Shown in pieces: positions 22,887-23,346 of a DNA stretch of 23,346 nucleotides. The number at the start of each line of letters is the position of its first letter. Positions within the stretch are counted from its first letter, which is position 1. The stretch lies in NCBI GenBank assembly GCA_041485845.1, contig JBGPKH010000059.1, forward strand, positions 1-23,346. The letters are read 5' to 3'. The position numbers and the translations under genes are program-made. This stretch comes from OMOG01 sp041485845. GTDB taxonomy: Bacteria > Acidobacteriota > Terriglobia > Bryobacterales > Bryobacteraceae. The notes under the pieces are model-generated. The model worked only from the letters and a program-made list of their open reading frames with translations. It was not told where the DNA came from and ran no database searches.

Positions 22887-22914
22887 CCCCGCGGGCCCGC
22901 GGGCCCGCGCTACC
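22882..22914. terminator. GC-rich hairpin spanning the reductase stop codon
   Basis: The outer arms GGTAGC (22882-22887) and GCTACC (22909-22914) pair perfectly, and the inner arms GCGGGC (22891-22896) and GCCCGC (22903-22908) also pair, leaving CCC as a bulge and CCGCGG as the loop. No T-run follows, and the next gene starts 9 bases later, so it may be a partial terminator, a translation insulator or a repeat element. Confidence 0.5.
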
Positions 22915-22922
22915 ATGAAGCC

Positions 22923-23261
22923 ATGAGCGTTCCCCTGCGAGGGCACCAGCGCATCGATCGGCGCAGCCTCGAGCTGCATCGCGCCATCGCGGAGAAACTG
23001 CGCAACGACCCGTCGTCGATCCGGATTGCGCTCGACAACCTGGATCGATGGAGCGCCGCCGGCGGCCGCTCGCAGCCCTATTGGGATGCCTGGCGCGAGA
23101 TTCTCAGCCGCCCTCTACCTGAGATCCTGGCCCTGATTGTGGAAGACAGCGAGCGAATGACCGCGATGCGGCAGGCCACTCCCTTCGCCGGCGTTCTGGA
23201 CCCCCACGAACGCTGGGCGATCTACGAGCGCTTCGCAGTCGCTCCGGCCGAACGCACGTGA
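22923..23261 (+). CDS. Small protein paired with a nucleotidyltransferase, probable antitoxin-like partner
   Basis: A 112-aa soluble, largely helical protein: RSLELHRAIAEKL, IRIALDNLDRW, PYWDAWREILSRPLPEILALI, EDSERMTAMRQATPFAGVL, ERWAIYERFA. I recognise it only as the type of small protein usually encoded just upstream of DUF6036-like nucleotidyltransferases. Its stop overlaps the GTG of the next gene by four bases (GTGA), so the two are translated together. That arrangement, a small helical protein before a nucleotidyltransferase, is like known toxin-antitoxin or HEPN/MNT pairs, but no HEPN active-site motif (R-x4-6-H) is convincing here. The function is inferred from context alone. Confidence 0.7.
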   Translation: MSVPLRGHQRIDRRSLELHRAIAEKLRNDPSSIRIALDNLDRWSAAGGRSQPYWDAWREILSRPLPEILALIVEDSERMTAMRQATPFAGVLDPHERWAIYERFAVAPAERT

Positions 23262-23346
23262 CGCGCGCCCAGTTGGAACACGTCATCCGCGCCGCGGGCA
23301 CGATCGCCGACGTCAACGACATCGTGGTCATCGGCAGCCAGGCGAT
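23258..23346 (+). CDS. Nucleotidyltransferase-like protein (partial, cut by window end)
   Basis: Only the first ~29 residues are present: (M)TRAQLEHVIRAAGTIADVN, then DIVVIGSQA. The IVVIGSQA segment matches the strand and GS motif that open the active site of DNA polymerase beta-like nucleotidyltransferases, as in DUF6036-type proteins. The start is GTG at 23258, overlapping the upstream stop. The catalytic Asp residues would lie past the edge, so activity cannot be judged. Confidence 0.6.
   Translation, partial: MTRAQLEHVIRAAGTIADVNDIVVIGSQA

Noticed and set aside
21192..22979. A 595-codon minus-strand open frame
   Set aside because: It is antisense to the permease and the aldo/keto reductase and has no recognisable motif; the part over the 21564-21911 gap alone is too little to call a gene.
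1..23346. tRNA, rRNA or riboswitch
   Set aside because: I saw no cloverleaf with a conserved T-loop, no rRNA-like segment and no riboswitch core; a covariance-model scan would be needed to be sure.

Overview
The window most likely comes from an Acidobacteriota chromosome, probably of the Solibacter/Bryobacter type. The clearest marker is the gene at 19014-21563, which has the layout of the 'acidobacterial duplicated orphan permease' (ADOP) family. High GC, an FG-GAP/BACON surface lipoprotein and a winged-helix/TPR regulator fit the same assignment. The taxonomic call is inference from gene families; no rRNA or tRNA gene is present to anchor it.

Left third (1-6.7 kb), an accessory region. On the minus strand lies a type III-like restriction-modification pair: a 1017-aa adenine methyltransferase, then a DEAD-type restriction helicase that starts on an overlapping GTG and runs off the left edge. 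Upstream of it is a ParE-type toxin-antitoxin pair lying between two ~55-bp direct repeats. Next, on the plus strand, are a decayed AbiEi-like antitoxin (two frameshifts), a short tail that may belong to a PIN toxin, an intact small antitoxin, and a truncated, frameshifted copy of a D-aminoacylase-family gene whose intact paralogue lies 8.5 kb to the right.

Middle (6.9-14.3 kb). A divergent Lgt-like membrane protein converges on a 1349-aa lipoprotein made of about 12 FG-GAP/VCBS repeats, a BACON domain, an Ig-like domain and two C-terminal tandem units. Upstream on the same strand is a CadC-like protein with a winged helix, one membrane segment, a TolB-like domain and TPRs.

Right (14.6-23.3 kb), plus strand. 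A tight three-gene operon carries a secreted or lipid-bilayer-associated N-acyl-D-amino-acid deacylase homologue, an MFS transporter and a malonyl-CoA-synthetase-like ligase. Each junction is a 4-base overlap using a GTG or TTG start. The set suggests uptake and use of an acylated, perhaps malonylated, amino compound. It is followed by the ADOP permease, an aldo/keto reductase, and at the right edge a small gene overlapping a nucleotidyltransferase that is cut by the window end, probably another toxin-antitoxin-like pair. Two related palindromic elements and a third GC-rich hairpin occur in or between these genes.
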